From: Talpa occidentalis | Taxonomy: Eukaryota; Chordata; Mammalia; Eulipotyphla; Talpidae | NCBI RefSeq assembly: GCF_014898055.3 | Contig: NW_023605083.1 | Span: forward strand, 60,676,228-60,740,227 | DNA length: 64,000 nt | Direction: 5' to 3' | Shown: one piece after another, positions 1 through 10,166 of the stretch | Layout of the letters: each line of letters begins with the position of its first letter | Numbering within the stretch: position 1 is the stretch's first letter | Made by a program: the position numbers and the translations under genes | Notes under the pieces: generated by a model | Told to the model about the DNA's origin: nothing | Databases searched by the model: none | What the model saw: the letters and a program-made list of their open reading frames with translations, nothing else

Positions 1-955
1 TAGGCCACTATAAGAGTTAATCTTTCCTATCATACCTCACACTATATTGCAGTCGGCCAGCCCTTGGATTCAGGCCATGCTCCCAATTGTGGACTGATGA
101 ATTTATAACTAGGTTCCAATTCCCTCATTCTGGGGCAATAGGTAGTTTTGTATTCTAACTTTCAATATCCATGAATCTAGAATACCCACATCCTAAGGAT
201 TGTGCCTTCATTTCCCTTTTTTTTTTTTTTTGCCTTCATTTCTTATCACCCATCTTTAACCACATAATTTGACATAGTAAAGTTACAGTGACTTGACCCT
301 AGCTCTCAAACCAGGTAGTAACACCTGAGACCCTGCATGATTTTGCTCAGCTCATGATCATAGATATTCCAGTCCAGTTTGCCCCAACTCTGAGGAGTTG
401 CTATTTTGCTGTTCTCTAATCTCACTCTTAAATTCAGGCCATTGCCTGAATTCCCAGACTTTGGATGACCCAGATCAGATGCCTCGATACCAACTGCTTC
501 CAGAAACATCTCTTGAATGTTAAACTCCAGAAATACTCTTTCAGGGCTTGCTTGTTAACCTCTCTAAAATCAGTAATGGTTATCTGGACTTACGTTTGGC
601 CCTAGAAACTATCTTTGCCCAATCCTGGCTCCTTTCCCTTCTCTATTATCCTGCGTTACAAAGATTATTCCATACCACATCAGGTCTGAGCCTGCCTAAG
701 ACAGAAATGTGAATTATCAGTGGTGAAGGAAATAGGCTTCCTTACAATTAATTTCATTGATCTTATTTCATTGCCATCAGCAGTGAGGATCAGCACATCT
801 GTCAATCACCTCACAAAAGAGAAAGAACCTTCACTTTCAATGAGGAAAGGAAAAATTTTATACCAACCCACTTTGAGTACCAATTTCAACCAAATGAAAT
901 CATAGAGGAAAAAATGGTGGGACAAGCTGTCTGACCCAGGATGGTAAGCAGATGG
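1..955. other. Unique AT-rich DNA, no gene seen
   Basis: Apart from the small direct-repeat structure at 203-242 I see no recognisable repeat, exon or RNA gene. Open frames are under 70 codons and show no domain. The stretch is probably intronic or intergenic. Confidence 0.5.
203..242. repeat. Poly(T) tract flanked by a 12-bp direct repeat
   Basis: The 12-mer TGCCTTCATTTC at 203-214 is repeated exactly at 231-242. Between the copies lie only CC and 14 T residues. The arrangement resembles a target-site duplication around an almost empty retro-insertion, although the two extra bases sit on the side opposite to that expected for a simple antisense poly(A) insert. Replication slippage is an equally valid explanation. 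Confidence 0.55.
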
Positions 956-959
956 ATTA

Positions 960-1072
960 ACTTACCCATTCACTGAATGTTTACTGAGCATCTGCTGTTA
1001 TAGATCCTGTGTGCCAGGGATATAGAAATAAAACAGATTAAACTGCTTGTCCTCATGGAGCTCACATTTAGG
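960..1072 (-). repeat. LINE-2 3' end fragment (antisense)
   Basis: The plus strand reads like the reverse complement of an L2 3' end: TTCACTGAATGTTTACTGAG, then a degenerate GTGCCAGGGATATAGAAATA, then CTCATGGAGCTCACATTTAG. This is the common mammalian L2 3' UTR pattern. It is old and too diverged to code. Confidence 0.6.
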
Positions 1073-1200
1073 GAACCACTATTTGTATGATCCTGAGTAA
1101 GTCATTTTATCTTTCTGGGCTATATTTTCCTGGCCCACAAAGTAAGCATTTTTATCTAAAGGAAGTAGGTTTCTTTCAACTCTAACACTCTGTGCTTCTC
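1072..1200 (+). repeat. MIR-family SINE fragment
   Basis: It reads ATGATCCTGAGTAAGTCATT followed by TATCTTTCTGGGC. This matches the MIR core pattern 'tgaccttgggcaagtcacttaacctctctgggc' with many changes. The end CAACTCTAACACTCTGTGC resembles the 3' part of MIR-like elements. It is an ancient, inactive copy. Confidence 0.5.
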
Positions 1201-1299
1201 TAAAAATGCTACGTAAATACGGACAGACAATATTTCATGCCAAAATAGAAACACCTACCTGAATGGATGCCAATGAAAGATGGTATTAGATAAAATTCA

Positions 1300-1385
1300 A
1301 GCTAACCCCAATAATATTTATTGAGCACCTACTAGGCACTGAAAGAACTAGAAATACAAAGATGAATGAATTATAGTCTCACTAC
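1300..1385 (-). repeat. LINE-2 3' end fragment (antisense)
   Basis: AATATTTATTGAGCACCTAC followed by TAGGCACTG and AGAAATACAAAGATGAATGA is a clear antisense L2 3' terminus. It lies about 230 bases after another antisense L2 piece and may be part of the same or a neighbouring insertion. Confidence 0.7.
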
Positions 1386-3090
1386 CCCTTCACATCTCAG
1401 TAATAGTGGGAGGGCAGGTGTATAAAGTGAATTTATTTTCCTTTGGACACACACATAAGAGTATACAGTTATAAGCATCTGGGAGGAGAATTTAGAGCTT
1501 GGTTTACGTAGCATCTTATCCAAAGGAACAATAAGCTTTGGAAAAAGGAAAAATGAATTTATTTTTAACAATTTTGTTCTTAATAAACTCAACTTTAGGA
1601 AATACAGATTTTGCCTAATTTAATCTAGGTGAATGGGAGTATCTTGGTGATAGTCTAGTTGGAACTGTGAGATAATCTCTGTAGATATTGCTAAATGAGA
1701 ATAAGATCAATGGCCTTTTATGGTAAAATTGGTAATTTTTTTTAAATAGAATTTTTTTATCAATGAGTCATGTATCTTGAGAAACAGGAATAATTTGGAA
1801 TACATTCAATATATTCAGTCAATACATTCTTATTTTATACATGGTTCTACAAGCCATAGTAGCCTATCCCATATCACATCAAAAAAAAAAAAAATGATGG
1901 AGATTAGAGCAGTGAGAGAAATAAGAAGTGACAGGGGATGGCTCCAGAGAAGGAAATTATGAAGCCCATTGATTAAAAAAAATACACATCTAAGAACTAA
2001 AAGAATTAAAGGATCTGGGGCAAAGAGGCCCACACATATAGTTATGAAGGCCTCGCTGCTCTAGAATACTGCACAATATTCATAGTGACAATCCAAAGTA
2101 TGAGAGGGAAGCTGCTGCCTATAGTATTCTGTTTAAGAAAACATAGAATGAATTCATTTTTTCATTTCCATCATATAATTACATTAAAATTAATTTTCAC
2201 TTTAAGCTTTATGCCCTTATTATTTAAGCAGCTTATTTTTTCATTAAATCACAAAAGTGACTTTAGTATTAATCAGTAGCATTTAGAGAATATATTCAAC
2301 TGAAATAAAAATTTAAAGTAATACAAATGCTTAAATATAGTTTATACTTCATTTCAGTAAAACTTAATTGACCACAAAACCCTTTTGTCAGGGAGCATCT
2401 CAGAAGTCAAATCTTCCTTCAGACACGCAAGTCAAATGCTATACTGGTGCTCTGTAAACTTTGCACACCAAGAATTTAGGAATCATCCCTAACTCAAAAA
2501 CTAGATTTAGATACAAAAATATTTCTTGTAGTTTGAAATCACAAAAAAAAACAAGATGAGGATGAGATAATATATAAAGTATATTATAGAAATATATATT
2601 TATTTCTAGAAATATATATTCTAGGAAAGGACCAGGCTTCTATCAGTGGAATATTTGTTCCTACCTTTGTCTATATTTGCTCAAAATTTCTAACTCCAAG
2701 TGGACAGCAGATTATTAGTCAGTTCTAGATTCATTAATCTCTGATCACACACAAGGAGATAAAGGTAGCATGACATCTTAGATATTTCTCCTTTTTCTTT
2801 AATGGATCAGATTATTCATTTATTTTAAAGATTGTCTTTGAAGGCCTAATTTCCAGCTATTACTCCTGTGGACATCAAACAAAGACCCTGAGTATTTCCT
2901 GTCTCATTTTGTGGAGTTATAAACTAAGACGATAAAACATTTCTATAGGCTCATATTCCCATGGCCACATGTGTGTCAGAATAATAACTGGCAGGTCTCT
3001 AAATATCTGTGTCAACTGTTGGGCTATTTCTCATTAAATCGTGATTTGAGTAGCCACCAAGAATTTTCAGTGACCTAACTGATCTTTCTG
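1386..3090. other. AT-rich DNA without recognised features
   Basis: The stretch is strongly AT-rich with short A runs (1870-1885) and ATATA patches (2565-2625). No exon, RNA gene or clear repeat was recognised. Short open frames here are random in character. Confidence 0.45.
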
Positions 3091-3094
3091 AATT

Positions 3095-3225
3095 CATCCA
3101 TTCACTCAAAAGAACTTTTGAGAGCCAACTATCAAATAGGCACTGCAGAATATCAATCAACCAAACAGGTGGCAAACCAGAACCACTCATAATTCTGGCA
3201 GAGGAACCCGGCACTCTCAAGGTCA
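3095..3225 (-). repeat. LINE-2 fragment (antisense, weak)
   Basis: GAATTCATCCATTCACTCAA, then a diverged AGCCAACTATCAAATAGGCA and CAACCAAACAGGTGG resemble an antisense L2 3' end. The match is weak, and the family call rests on the order of motifs only. Confidence 0.35.
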
Positions 3226-3524
3226 CTGGGTACGCAGTATCCAGTATGCTAAAGCACTCAGTGAACTAATACAAATATGCTGAGTGGGACAGAACTGTGG
3301 AAATACTGTACTATGAAATATGTACATGTTATAATGCTTTCCAGAATCTCAAAACCATTGATGCTGTACAGATTTTATTTAGAAGTGTTTAATGAAATAT
3401 AAGAAGTACGGAAGATAGGAATGAAGTCTGATTTCTGTTCTCAAATTCCTAACTTCTTTTGAAGTCCACTGTGTCTAACGTTACTTCAAGTTGCTCATCT
3501 GTGCCTAGAGAATAATTCTACTTT

Positions 3525-3642
3525 GAAAAATCAATCCTAAAATTCAGGGCCTCCCCTGGTGGCGCAGCTCTGCAGCGCCGCTTAGTTCCCCGGCCGCTGG
3601 CGAGGGTCCCACAAAAAAAAGAAAAATCATTCCTAAAATTCA
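3525..3642 (+). mobile_element. Internally deleted mini-SINE with 22-bp target duplication
   Basis: The insert 3547-3620 begins with the SINE start GGGCCTCCCCTGGTGGCGCA, jumps to the tRNA-like middle CTGCAGCGCCGCTTAGTTCC, reaches CGAGGGTCCCAC and ends directly in eight A residues. The body downstream of GGGTCCCAC, including the AATAAA/TCTTT tail, is absent. The flanks 3525-3546 and 3621-3642 are a 22-base direct repeat with one mismatch, so the short form was inserted as such and not trimmed later. The target is L1 ORF2 sequence. Confidence 0.85.
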
Positions 3643-3767
3643 TATGAAACTACAAACGACTCTGAATAGCCACAGCAATTAAGAGAAAGAAAAATAAAGT
3701 GTGAGGCATCACACTTTGTGACTTCAAAAGTCATAGTATACTATAAAGTCATAGTAATCAAAACAGT

Positions 3768-3910
3768 ATGGGTACTTTGGTGGTGGGAGAACTACAGTGA
3801 TAATACCTGAGAGGAGAAATCATATATTATTCAAAAATTAAAATAAAAATGTAATTAATTTTTAAAAATAATGAAAGAATAAAAAAGGGTAATATTGGTC
3901 ACCAAAAGAA
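3768..3910 (+). mobile_element. L1 3' UTR tail inserted in older L1
   Basis: TTTGGTGGTGGGAGAACTAC followed by AATCATATATTATTCAAAAA and an A-rich end resembles the L1 3' terminus seen at 18930-19033 (GTGGTGGGAATTGTATGGGG, then CATTGTGCAAAAATGAAAAA). The host L1 text GTATGGGTACT before it and TTATGGTACT after it are similar, suggesting a target duplication of about 10 bases. It is severely 5' truncated. Confidence 0.5.
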
Positions 3911-3925
3911 AAAAATTATGGTACT

Positions 3926-4213
3926 GGGCCTCCCCAGTGGCACAGCGGTTGAGCGCTGGGTTGCAAAGCTGCCCGCAGCCTCTGCAGCGCCAGTTCAATC
4001 CCCGGTCACTGGGCGAGGGTCCCACATGGCGCACAGACCTCTCTTGTGGCACGCTGCTCCCCTCAGCAGTGTACTTCGTTGGTCTGCCTGCTCTGCTCTT
4101 CCCTCTGGCTCTGATGGATTCTCTCACCCTCCCGCACTTCTGACTGTACCCAGTGCTTGTATGGATAAATAAATAAATTTAAAAAAAAAAACAATTGACA
4201 GAAATTAAAAAAA
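3926..4213 (+). mobile_element. tRNA-derived SINE, layer B
   Basis: Full-length copy from GGGCCTCCCCAGTGGCACAG to a tail with ATAAATAAATAAATTT and an A run. The A box TGGCACAGCGG and the B box AGTTCAATCCC are readable. The body ends ACTGTACCCAGTGCTTGTAT. Target duplications are 3911-3925 and 4214-4228 (AAAAA[T/C]TATGGTACT), with one mismatch. It lies inside the L1 relic. Confidence 0.95.
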
Positions 4214-4894
4214 AAAAACTATGGTACTAGCATCAATACAGACACAAAGATTAATGAAATATAATTGAGTGCCCAGAAATAAATTCATGTATATATACAG
4301 TCAACTAACATGTGACAAGGCAGTCAAGAATGCTTAATGGAGAAAAGTCAGTCTCTTAAATAAACAGTGCTGGGAAAATTGAATATTCACATATAAAAGA
4401 ATGACAATTAAAAAAGACCTCTGTCTTCCACCACTCAAAAATATTAACTCAAAGTGGATTAAAGACTTAACTTCAGACCAGGAACCATAAACTCCCAAAA
4501 GAAATAGGGGAAAGTTCCTTGACATGGGTCTTAGCCATAATTTTTTGGGTATGACACAAGCAACACTAACAAAATAAACTGAAAAGCTTCTGTACAGCAA
4601 AACAAACAATCAGCTAAATGAAAACCCAACCTATGGAATGGGAAAAAATATTTGCAAAACATAAATCTGATAAAGGGTTAATAACCAAATAATACAAAGA
4701 AATAAAACTCATTAATGAGGGGAGAAGGATAGTAATCCAATTAAAATAAACAAAGGACAGACAGCGCTTCCAAAAATGATACATGAAGCATCGATAGATG
4801 AAAAGGTGCTCAACATTGCTAGTCATAAGTGAAATGCAAATCAAAACCACAATAACATATCACTTCATATACGTCAGAATGGCTGTCATTCTGT

Positions 4895-5825
4895 GCTGAA
4901 GAAAGTTCAATTCACTGATAATTCATTAAGAAGCAACAATGCAATAAGGAACGGCTATGCACTGGGACAAATTAACAAGTCTAGTTAAAATTGTTAGAAG
5001 CACATACTGCCTGGAGAGATTCATGGTGGGAAGACACAATCGAGTTAATTAATGCTGATGCAAGATCCCTAAGCTCCAGAGGGACCCACAATCACAATGA
5101 TTCTTCCAAGCATGCTATCCGGAGTTCAGAAGTCCTGAGTCCAGTGAGGAAGGAGGAGAAGTGAACAGCACAAGATAAATCTAATTAGGAGTCTGACTCT
5201 CCTCCTACCAGTTGTGGTCCCACAGATGGTGACAGTTTCATGGACATCACACCAGAGTCCCAGAAGAAGAGACCCAAATGCTGTGAGCCCAAGAACCAAC
5301 AGCTGAATACAGACAGTGCAACAGAACTCCTTCAGAACTCCTTCTTCACTGCCTCTTGTCCTGCCTGGATCATGCTGGAGACTTGGGACAGAATGAGAGC
5401 ACTGGAATGCTCTCAACATTTATGAATTGAAATAGATTAAATCAGATTGAAATGATATCCTTTTTACAGGTTCATAAAAACAAAAATGGAAATCTGATGA
5501 CCCACAACTTTTAAGTCTTGAGAGATCAGATTCATAACCTAGAAGAACAGAAGTGGTTCCAAATTAATTCAAGAATAAGAATTTGGAGGCTAGGTATCAC
5601 TTTTAAAATCAATAGAATCCATGCCTTTAAATGCAGTTAAGAGAAAAATTTTAAATTCTTCTCAGATCTTATTTATCACTCAAGAAAGAATTAGGTAGGG
5701 TATCTCTAAATAAACAGAAGTTGGTTTTTATTTATATTTCCATTCTCAAATGATTCCATTGGCTACTAGAGGTAGTCATCTCACTGGGGGGAAAAGTCTT
5801 GCCATAGGACATAAATAAGGGATAA
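4895..5825. other. Unassigned region after the L1 relic
   Basis: 5040-5430 is locally less AT-rich and has open frames of 97 (minus) and 61 (plus) codons, but no domain, start context or exon structure is convincing. No repeat family was recognised. 5430-5825 is AT-rich with nothing identifiable. Confidence 0.4.
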
Positions 5826-5829
5826 TATT

Positions 5830-5965
5830 AATAATTACCCATATATGTTCATCATATTGCCCTTAAAAAACTCACATATATCTTACTTAATTTGATCTTC
5901 AGAGAAGTTCCCCATTTTACAGATAAGAAAAATAGTTCTAGCCTGACTAGATACGAAGTGATGAG
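5830..5965 (-). repeat. MIR fragment (antisense)
   Basis: TTGATCTTCAGAGAAGTTCC followed by CCATTTTACAGATAAGAAAA is the antisense MIR centre ('cccattttacagatgaggaaa'). The rest is diverged. Confidence 0.55.
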
Positions 5966-6244
5966 GATAGAATTAAAAATCAGTTCTTGGGTTGAAAGAG
6001 ACAACCACTCTAGAAATAAAAAAGCTTAGGAAAGGATACTCAGCTCTAAGCATGGGAGGAGAATAAATAAATGAGGGCACGATTGAGTTGACTTTATAAG
6101 CAAAAAGAGAATGCAAACAAAACCTGAACAGTACAGTCAGTTCTTTGAAGATGATCTACTTGGTGCAGAAGAGAAAGTCTGGATAAAGCTTTGATAGTTG
6201 TGGTTACTAGTAGTGGTGGGTTGGGTTTTGTTGGGTGTGTGAGA

Positions 6245-6268
6245 GTGTGTGTGTGTGTGTGTGTGTGT
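6245..6268 (+). repeat. (GT)12 microsatellite
   Basis: Twelve uninterrupted GT units, followed by a T/G-rich stretch with GGTTT repeats (6269-6296). It is likely length-variable. Confidence 0.95.
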
Positions 6269-6299
6269 TTTGGTTTCGGTTTTGGTTTGTGGTTTTGAA

Positions 6300-7030
6300 T
6301 TTTTTTCCTATAATAAAATTAACAATTATTTGCCTAAGCAAATAAGCTAGCTATTTAGCACTAAAAGGACATAACCTAAAAAACACAGAAGAAGAGGACA
6401 GAAATACAATAAAAAATAATGAAGATAAGATGAAAAATGTACCTGTGCACATTAAAAATGGACAGCAAGAACAAAACAGCAAAAGAAATAGAACACTCAC
6501 ATGGACTCAAAACTACCACCCACACCAAAAAAGCTAGAGAAAGATATTATTTTATAATTATAAATTATATTGTAATTTTTATTTCATTGTCTTTGTAATG
6601 TTTGGGGGAAAAGAAAGTAATAAAATGAAAAACAAGTTTTAAATAATTACCCAAGATCATAATTTAAAACTTAACATCTATTTTATATTTAAGACTTTGC
6701 AAACCACTTTGGAGGAGCTTCATATACCCTTTCAAATGCTGTATGAAGGGAGGAACTGCTTTCTGATTGATCTTGATGTAATCCCAGGCTTCCACAAGGT
6801 GGATTTGTTTAGGATGAAATTTGGACTGGCAGCAAGTCTCTTCTAAGCTTCCCTCTGATTTCTTGAACAATTGTGTAATGTCACAGAAAAAGCCAGACTG
6901 GGAGAAATGGCTTCCTCTTCCAAAGAAGCATTTATAAAGGTACACATATTACACATACTATTTATTACTCAAGATTCATCAACAACCTTCTTTAAAAAAA
7001 AACATTAAACTTTCTTATAATGAGAGCTAT
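6300..7030. other. A-rich unassigned DNA
   Basis: A-rich plus-strand sequence at 6340-6560 could be an old LINE remnant, but no diagnostic L1 motif is visible. 6660-6960 has a 93-codon minus frame without recognisable content. Nothing else is supported. Confidence 0.4.
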
Positions 7031-7034
7031 AACT

Positions 7035-7260
7035 CTTTAAAAGCATTTTATTTGTCAGATAAAGTGCTACATGCTGTACATATTTTGTCTTATAACCTTA
7101 CAACAACCCTGTGACCAGGCAGGATTATTGCTACATGACAGTGAAGGAAATTGAAACAGAAAGTAGTTAAGTAACCAGCCCATGATCAGAAAGCACACAA
7201 GTGTTGAACTGGGATGCAAACCTAAGTTTGCCAAGTTCCAAAGTCTTTTTGGATGTGGCA
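7035..7260 (-). repeat. MIR SINE (antisense, nearly full length)
   Basis: Shows CTTACAACAACCCTGTGACC, CAGGATTATTG, GAAGGAAATTGAAACAGAAA, GTTAAGTAACCAGCCCATGA and TTGAACTGGGATGCAAACCT in the order of an antisense MIR, ending near AAGTTCCAAAGTC. It is an inactive ancient SINE. Confidence 0.8.
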
Positions 7261-7664
7261 ACTACTATAGAAGCAAAAGCACAAAGTCATACTACTGTCA
7301 TCTGAAGACAGGACATCAGTCTGTCCTAGATGATGGTTTTCACTGGAATTGGACTTGGCCCTTGGAGTTTAGTGAATTCCAAAAAGGAAGATTGGCACAT
7401 ACTTCAGACTAGTTGTCTACTTGTTTAAGCACTTATCCAGCATCATTTTAATGCCACTTCACTTAGTCCATTTACGCCTTCAGCTTTTATAATGACAGGT
7501 CGAACCAAAATATGTTGAATCATCTTGCAGGGAAGCAATAAGGATTTGAAAAAAGAACATGAAACTGCGGGGGAGCTTAGACAACCCTGAGCCCCAGTCC
7601 CAACTTTGCCATGCAATAACTCTGTGGAAATCATTAAGAATAAGAGCAGAACAAGGTGTGAGGC

Positions 7665-7760
7665 ACAGTGTCAGGACTTTAATTGTGCTGTTTCATTTAA
7701 TCTTCAATTATTCTATAATGTATTTGCAGTCTCTTCAGATAGACTAGGAAACTGAGACCC
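7665..7760 (-). repeat. MIR fragment (antisense)
   Basis: TTTCATTTAATCTTCAATTA followed by GACTAGGAAACTGAGACCCA has the antisense MIR order. It abuts a MIR in the other orientation at about 7762. Confidence 0.55.
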
Positions 7761-7761
7761 A

Positions 7762-7910
7762 GAGTTTGAATCCCAGTTAAAGCACTTACTACATACATGG
7801 TGAGGAAGCTATTTAACCATTTAGAGCTTCTCTTTATCATCTACACCAAGCTCACAGAACCACTGTAAAAATATAAAGTTGGCATACAAAGGCTGCTTGT
7901 CTTATTTAGT
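7762..7910 (+). repeat. MIR fragment (sense)
   Basis: TTTGAATCCCAGTTAAAGCA, then CTTACTACATACATGG, GAAGCTATTTAACCATTTAG and AGCTTCTC form a sense MIR 5' and core region. With its antisense neighbour it makes a head-to-head MIR pair. Confidence 0.6.
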
Positions 7911-8228
7911 TAAATATCTCTTCTCAACTATGAACAGAGTTCTTTGAAACAATAAAAATTTGGTATGGTTTCATTTCATATTGATATATAGATTGGCTGA
8001 TGGACAGGTGGAATTATGTAGAAGGGATGAAATGAAATAGCATTTGTAGATTAAATCCTCAGAAGAAGGATAGCTGGTTAGGTCTTAAAGAACAGCTATG
8101 TGAACTGTGACTCTCATCTTCTTTGCCTTCAACCTTCTTATCTAAGAGATGAATTCAACTGTGGACTGTTGGGAGATGATAGGGAAGAGAGGTAGAATAC
8201 CCGCCCACCACCATCACCTCCCTGCCAT
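7911..8228. other. Unassigned sequence
   Basis: No gene, RNA or repeat was recognised between the MIR pair and the L2 copy. Composition is similar to the surroundings. Confidence 0.4.
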
Positions 8229-8229
8229 A

Positions 8230-8480
8230 AGCTAAGGTATAAAGTCCCCCACAGTTTGGCCTACATACTTTCTCCATCTTATGAAGTCCCAGGTTGTCCT
8301 TACATACTTGATGCATCTTCCATCCAGACCAACAGCTTGCTATGCCTTAAAGACACCTTCATCTTCTGGTTGATTCTACCCTACTTATCTGGAATACCCT
8401 TCCACCATCTCTTCTTGTCAGTTTCCCAGATTCTCCTGGGAAGAGCTCAAATGGCATTCCTTCTAAGCATATTATGAGAT
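8230..8480 (+). repeat. LINE-2 fragment (sense)
   Basis: GTTTGGCCTACATACTTTCT, TCTGGAATACCCTTCCACCA, TCTCTTCTTG and AGAGCTCAAATGGCATTCC follow the order of the L2 3' region ('tgcctggaatgcccttccc ... cagctcaaatgtcacctcc'). The 73-codon open frame at 8256-8477 is only this repeat. Confidence 0.7.
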
Positions 8481-8544
8481 TTTAACACAGTTAACTCAAT
8501 TAACCCAGTGGGTTACACTAATATTAAGTAGATATAAATGTATC

Positions 8545-8548
<4 letters not shown>

Positions 8549-8590
<42 letters not shown>
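8549..8590 (+). repeat. (CA)21 microsatellite
   Basis: Forty-two bases of uninterrupted CA. This long pure array is expected to be polymorphic. Confidence 0.97.
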
Positions 8591-8594
<4 letters not shown>

Positions 8595-8599
8595 AGCAC

Positions 8600-9320
8600 A
8601 GGGAAGCAACTTTGTATTATTCCTCTCTGTATCTAAAGTAGCTCCACAGAGCTACCCCAGAGCTCCACCCGTGATACTTTTGGTATAGTTGGATGAAGTA
8701 AAACATGATCAGAACTCCTTGTTCTTAAACTCTTCAGAGTTCCCCAGGGAATTGCCTCTATGTTTTCCATCCCTTCTAATCTTTGCTTTAAATATTAACA
8801 AATTCAACATGGCTGAGGTTTGCTCTCCACAGCAATGGAAACTGGATTGGGTTAGAATTGTTTTAATAGTGAAAATAGGAAGATTACTGATGAATCATCC
8901 TCCTTAGTCACCATGCAGCCAAAGCTTAGGACACACTGAGAGGGAACTCTGCCCTTAACCACATCTGAAATGGAGACTATCCATGGGCTCTCCACCCGCC
9001 ACCCCCTTTCCATGATTCTTGGACTGGGTTTCAGCGGAAGTGTTTTGGAGTTGTTTTCCATTGGTAATGAGGTGGAGCATAGCTAGGGCAGTCCATGGTA
9101 ACTAAAAGCGAAGCAATGAGCCTGCAGCACCAGGTTCAGAAATAAAAATACTATTGTTAGATTTGCCATCTAAGTGCTTCTGTGGACTGATAAAAGGTGC
9201 CAGAAGTTTTAAAGGTAGAGTTCTAGTCACTGACAATACTATGTACATACGTCATTCCCTTCCTTTCTTCCTACAACAAAAAGTTGGAAACCCTAAAATT
9301 AACTACTGAATTGAATAAAT
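8600..9320. other. Unassigned sequence
   Basis: Nothing gene-like or repeat-like was identified. The 69-72 codon frames overlap on opposite strands and show no domain. Confidence 0.4.
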
Positions 9321-9324
9321 GAAT

Positions 9325-9470
9325 TAAACACTCTGTGCCTTTTCCTTATCTGTAAAATGGGAATGGTATCATAGTATTTAACTCAGTGCTATTTTAAATA
9401 TTAAATAACATATTTAAAGTCCACAGGAAATAACAAACATCCCAGTAAATCTCTCAGTCAATTGTAGCCC
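9325..9470 (+). repeat. MIR fragment (sense)
   Basis: CTCTGTGCCTTTTCCTTATC followed by TGTAAAATGGGAATGGTATC is the characteristic MIR 3' half. TTTAACTCAGTGC and AATATTAAATAACATAT follow in a diverged form. Confidence 0.75.
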
Positions 9471-9863
9471 TTTGTATTTAAATTTAGTAATGGACACATA
9501 TGCCAACCAAACGAATCGCAACTACATTGAAAAATCACAAGTATGGTTATCTATGAGCCATGTGTGTTATGGCAGTGAGAATGGCCACCAATGATAACCA
9601 AGCCAGTCACATGAACAAAAGGGCTTCACTGGGGAATTGTACTGGTGGAAGACATGCTGGGAGCAATTCAAGCCATAAGCTCTGTGGTGAAATATGCAAA
9701 GAATATTCTAGAATATGGAAAAGCAGTGAAGCTGGAGCATTTCCAGCAAGAGTTAGGGAGCCTGGTCCAAGGTAAAATGAAGTGAGTTTATGTGCCTTAA
9801 TAAAGACCTGGAGATATAACAGAGGAGTGTGACTAAGGATTAGGGGAAGGAGAAGAGGTCTTT

Positions 9864-10166
9864 AAGAATTATATAATCAGGGCCTCCCCGGTGGTGCAGC
9901 GGTTGAGCGCTGGGTTGTGAAGCTGCCCGCGGCCTCTGCGGCGCCGGCTCGATCCCCGGCTGCTCCCCGGCCATCGGAGGAGGGTCCCACACGGCACGCA
10001 GACCTCTCCTGCCGCCCGCTGCTCCCCTCAGCAGTGTGCTTCGGTCCTTCTGCCTGCTCTGCTCCCCGCTCTGGCTCTGGTGAATTCTCTCACCCTCCCG
10101 CGCTTCTGACTGTACCCAGTGCTTGTATAAACAAAAAAAAAAAAAAAAAAAAGAATTATATAATCA
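9864..10166 (+). mobile_element. Young tRNA-derived SINE, layer A, with exact 16-bp TSD
   Basis: The SINE body runs 9880-10150 and starts GGGCCTCCCCGGTGGTGCAG. It contains the extra GGCTGCTCCCCGGCC segment of the youngest group and ends CCCAGTGCTTGTATAAAC plus an A run of about 21. The exact 16-base direct repeats at 9864-9879 and 10151-10166 (AAGAATTATATAATCA) mark a fresh insertion. The AATAAA signal of its relatives is altered here to ATAAACAAAAA. The 93-codon frame across it is not a gene. Confidence 0.95.

Larger units (their letters stand above)
3531..4890 (+). mobile_element. L1 ORF2 3' part (old, interrupted by three insertions)
   Basis: Sense-strand L1 ORF2 sequence is recognisable in pieces: AATCCTAAAATTCATATGAA (3532-3546 and 3632 onward), CATCACACTTTGTGACTTCA, AGTAATCAAAACAGTATGG (to 3767), then from about 4219 GGTACTAGCATCAATACAGA, AGTGGATTAAAGACTTAACT and GAAATGCAAATCAAAACCAC (4831-4850). 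Stops and indels break all frames, and it fades out near 4890. It hosts a short SINE (3547), an L1 3' tail (about 3768-3910) and a full SINE (3926). It is a dead fossil of reverse transcriptase and carries no function. Confidence 0.85.

Noticed and set aside
9485..9790. Possible processed pseudogene before the SINE
   Set aside because: The 71-codon frame has cysteines and basic residues, but I could not match it to any known protein, and there is no poly(A) tail or target duplication of its own.
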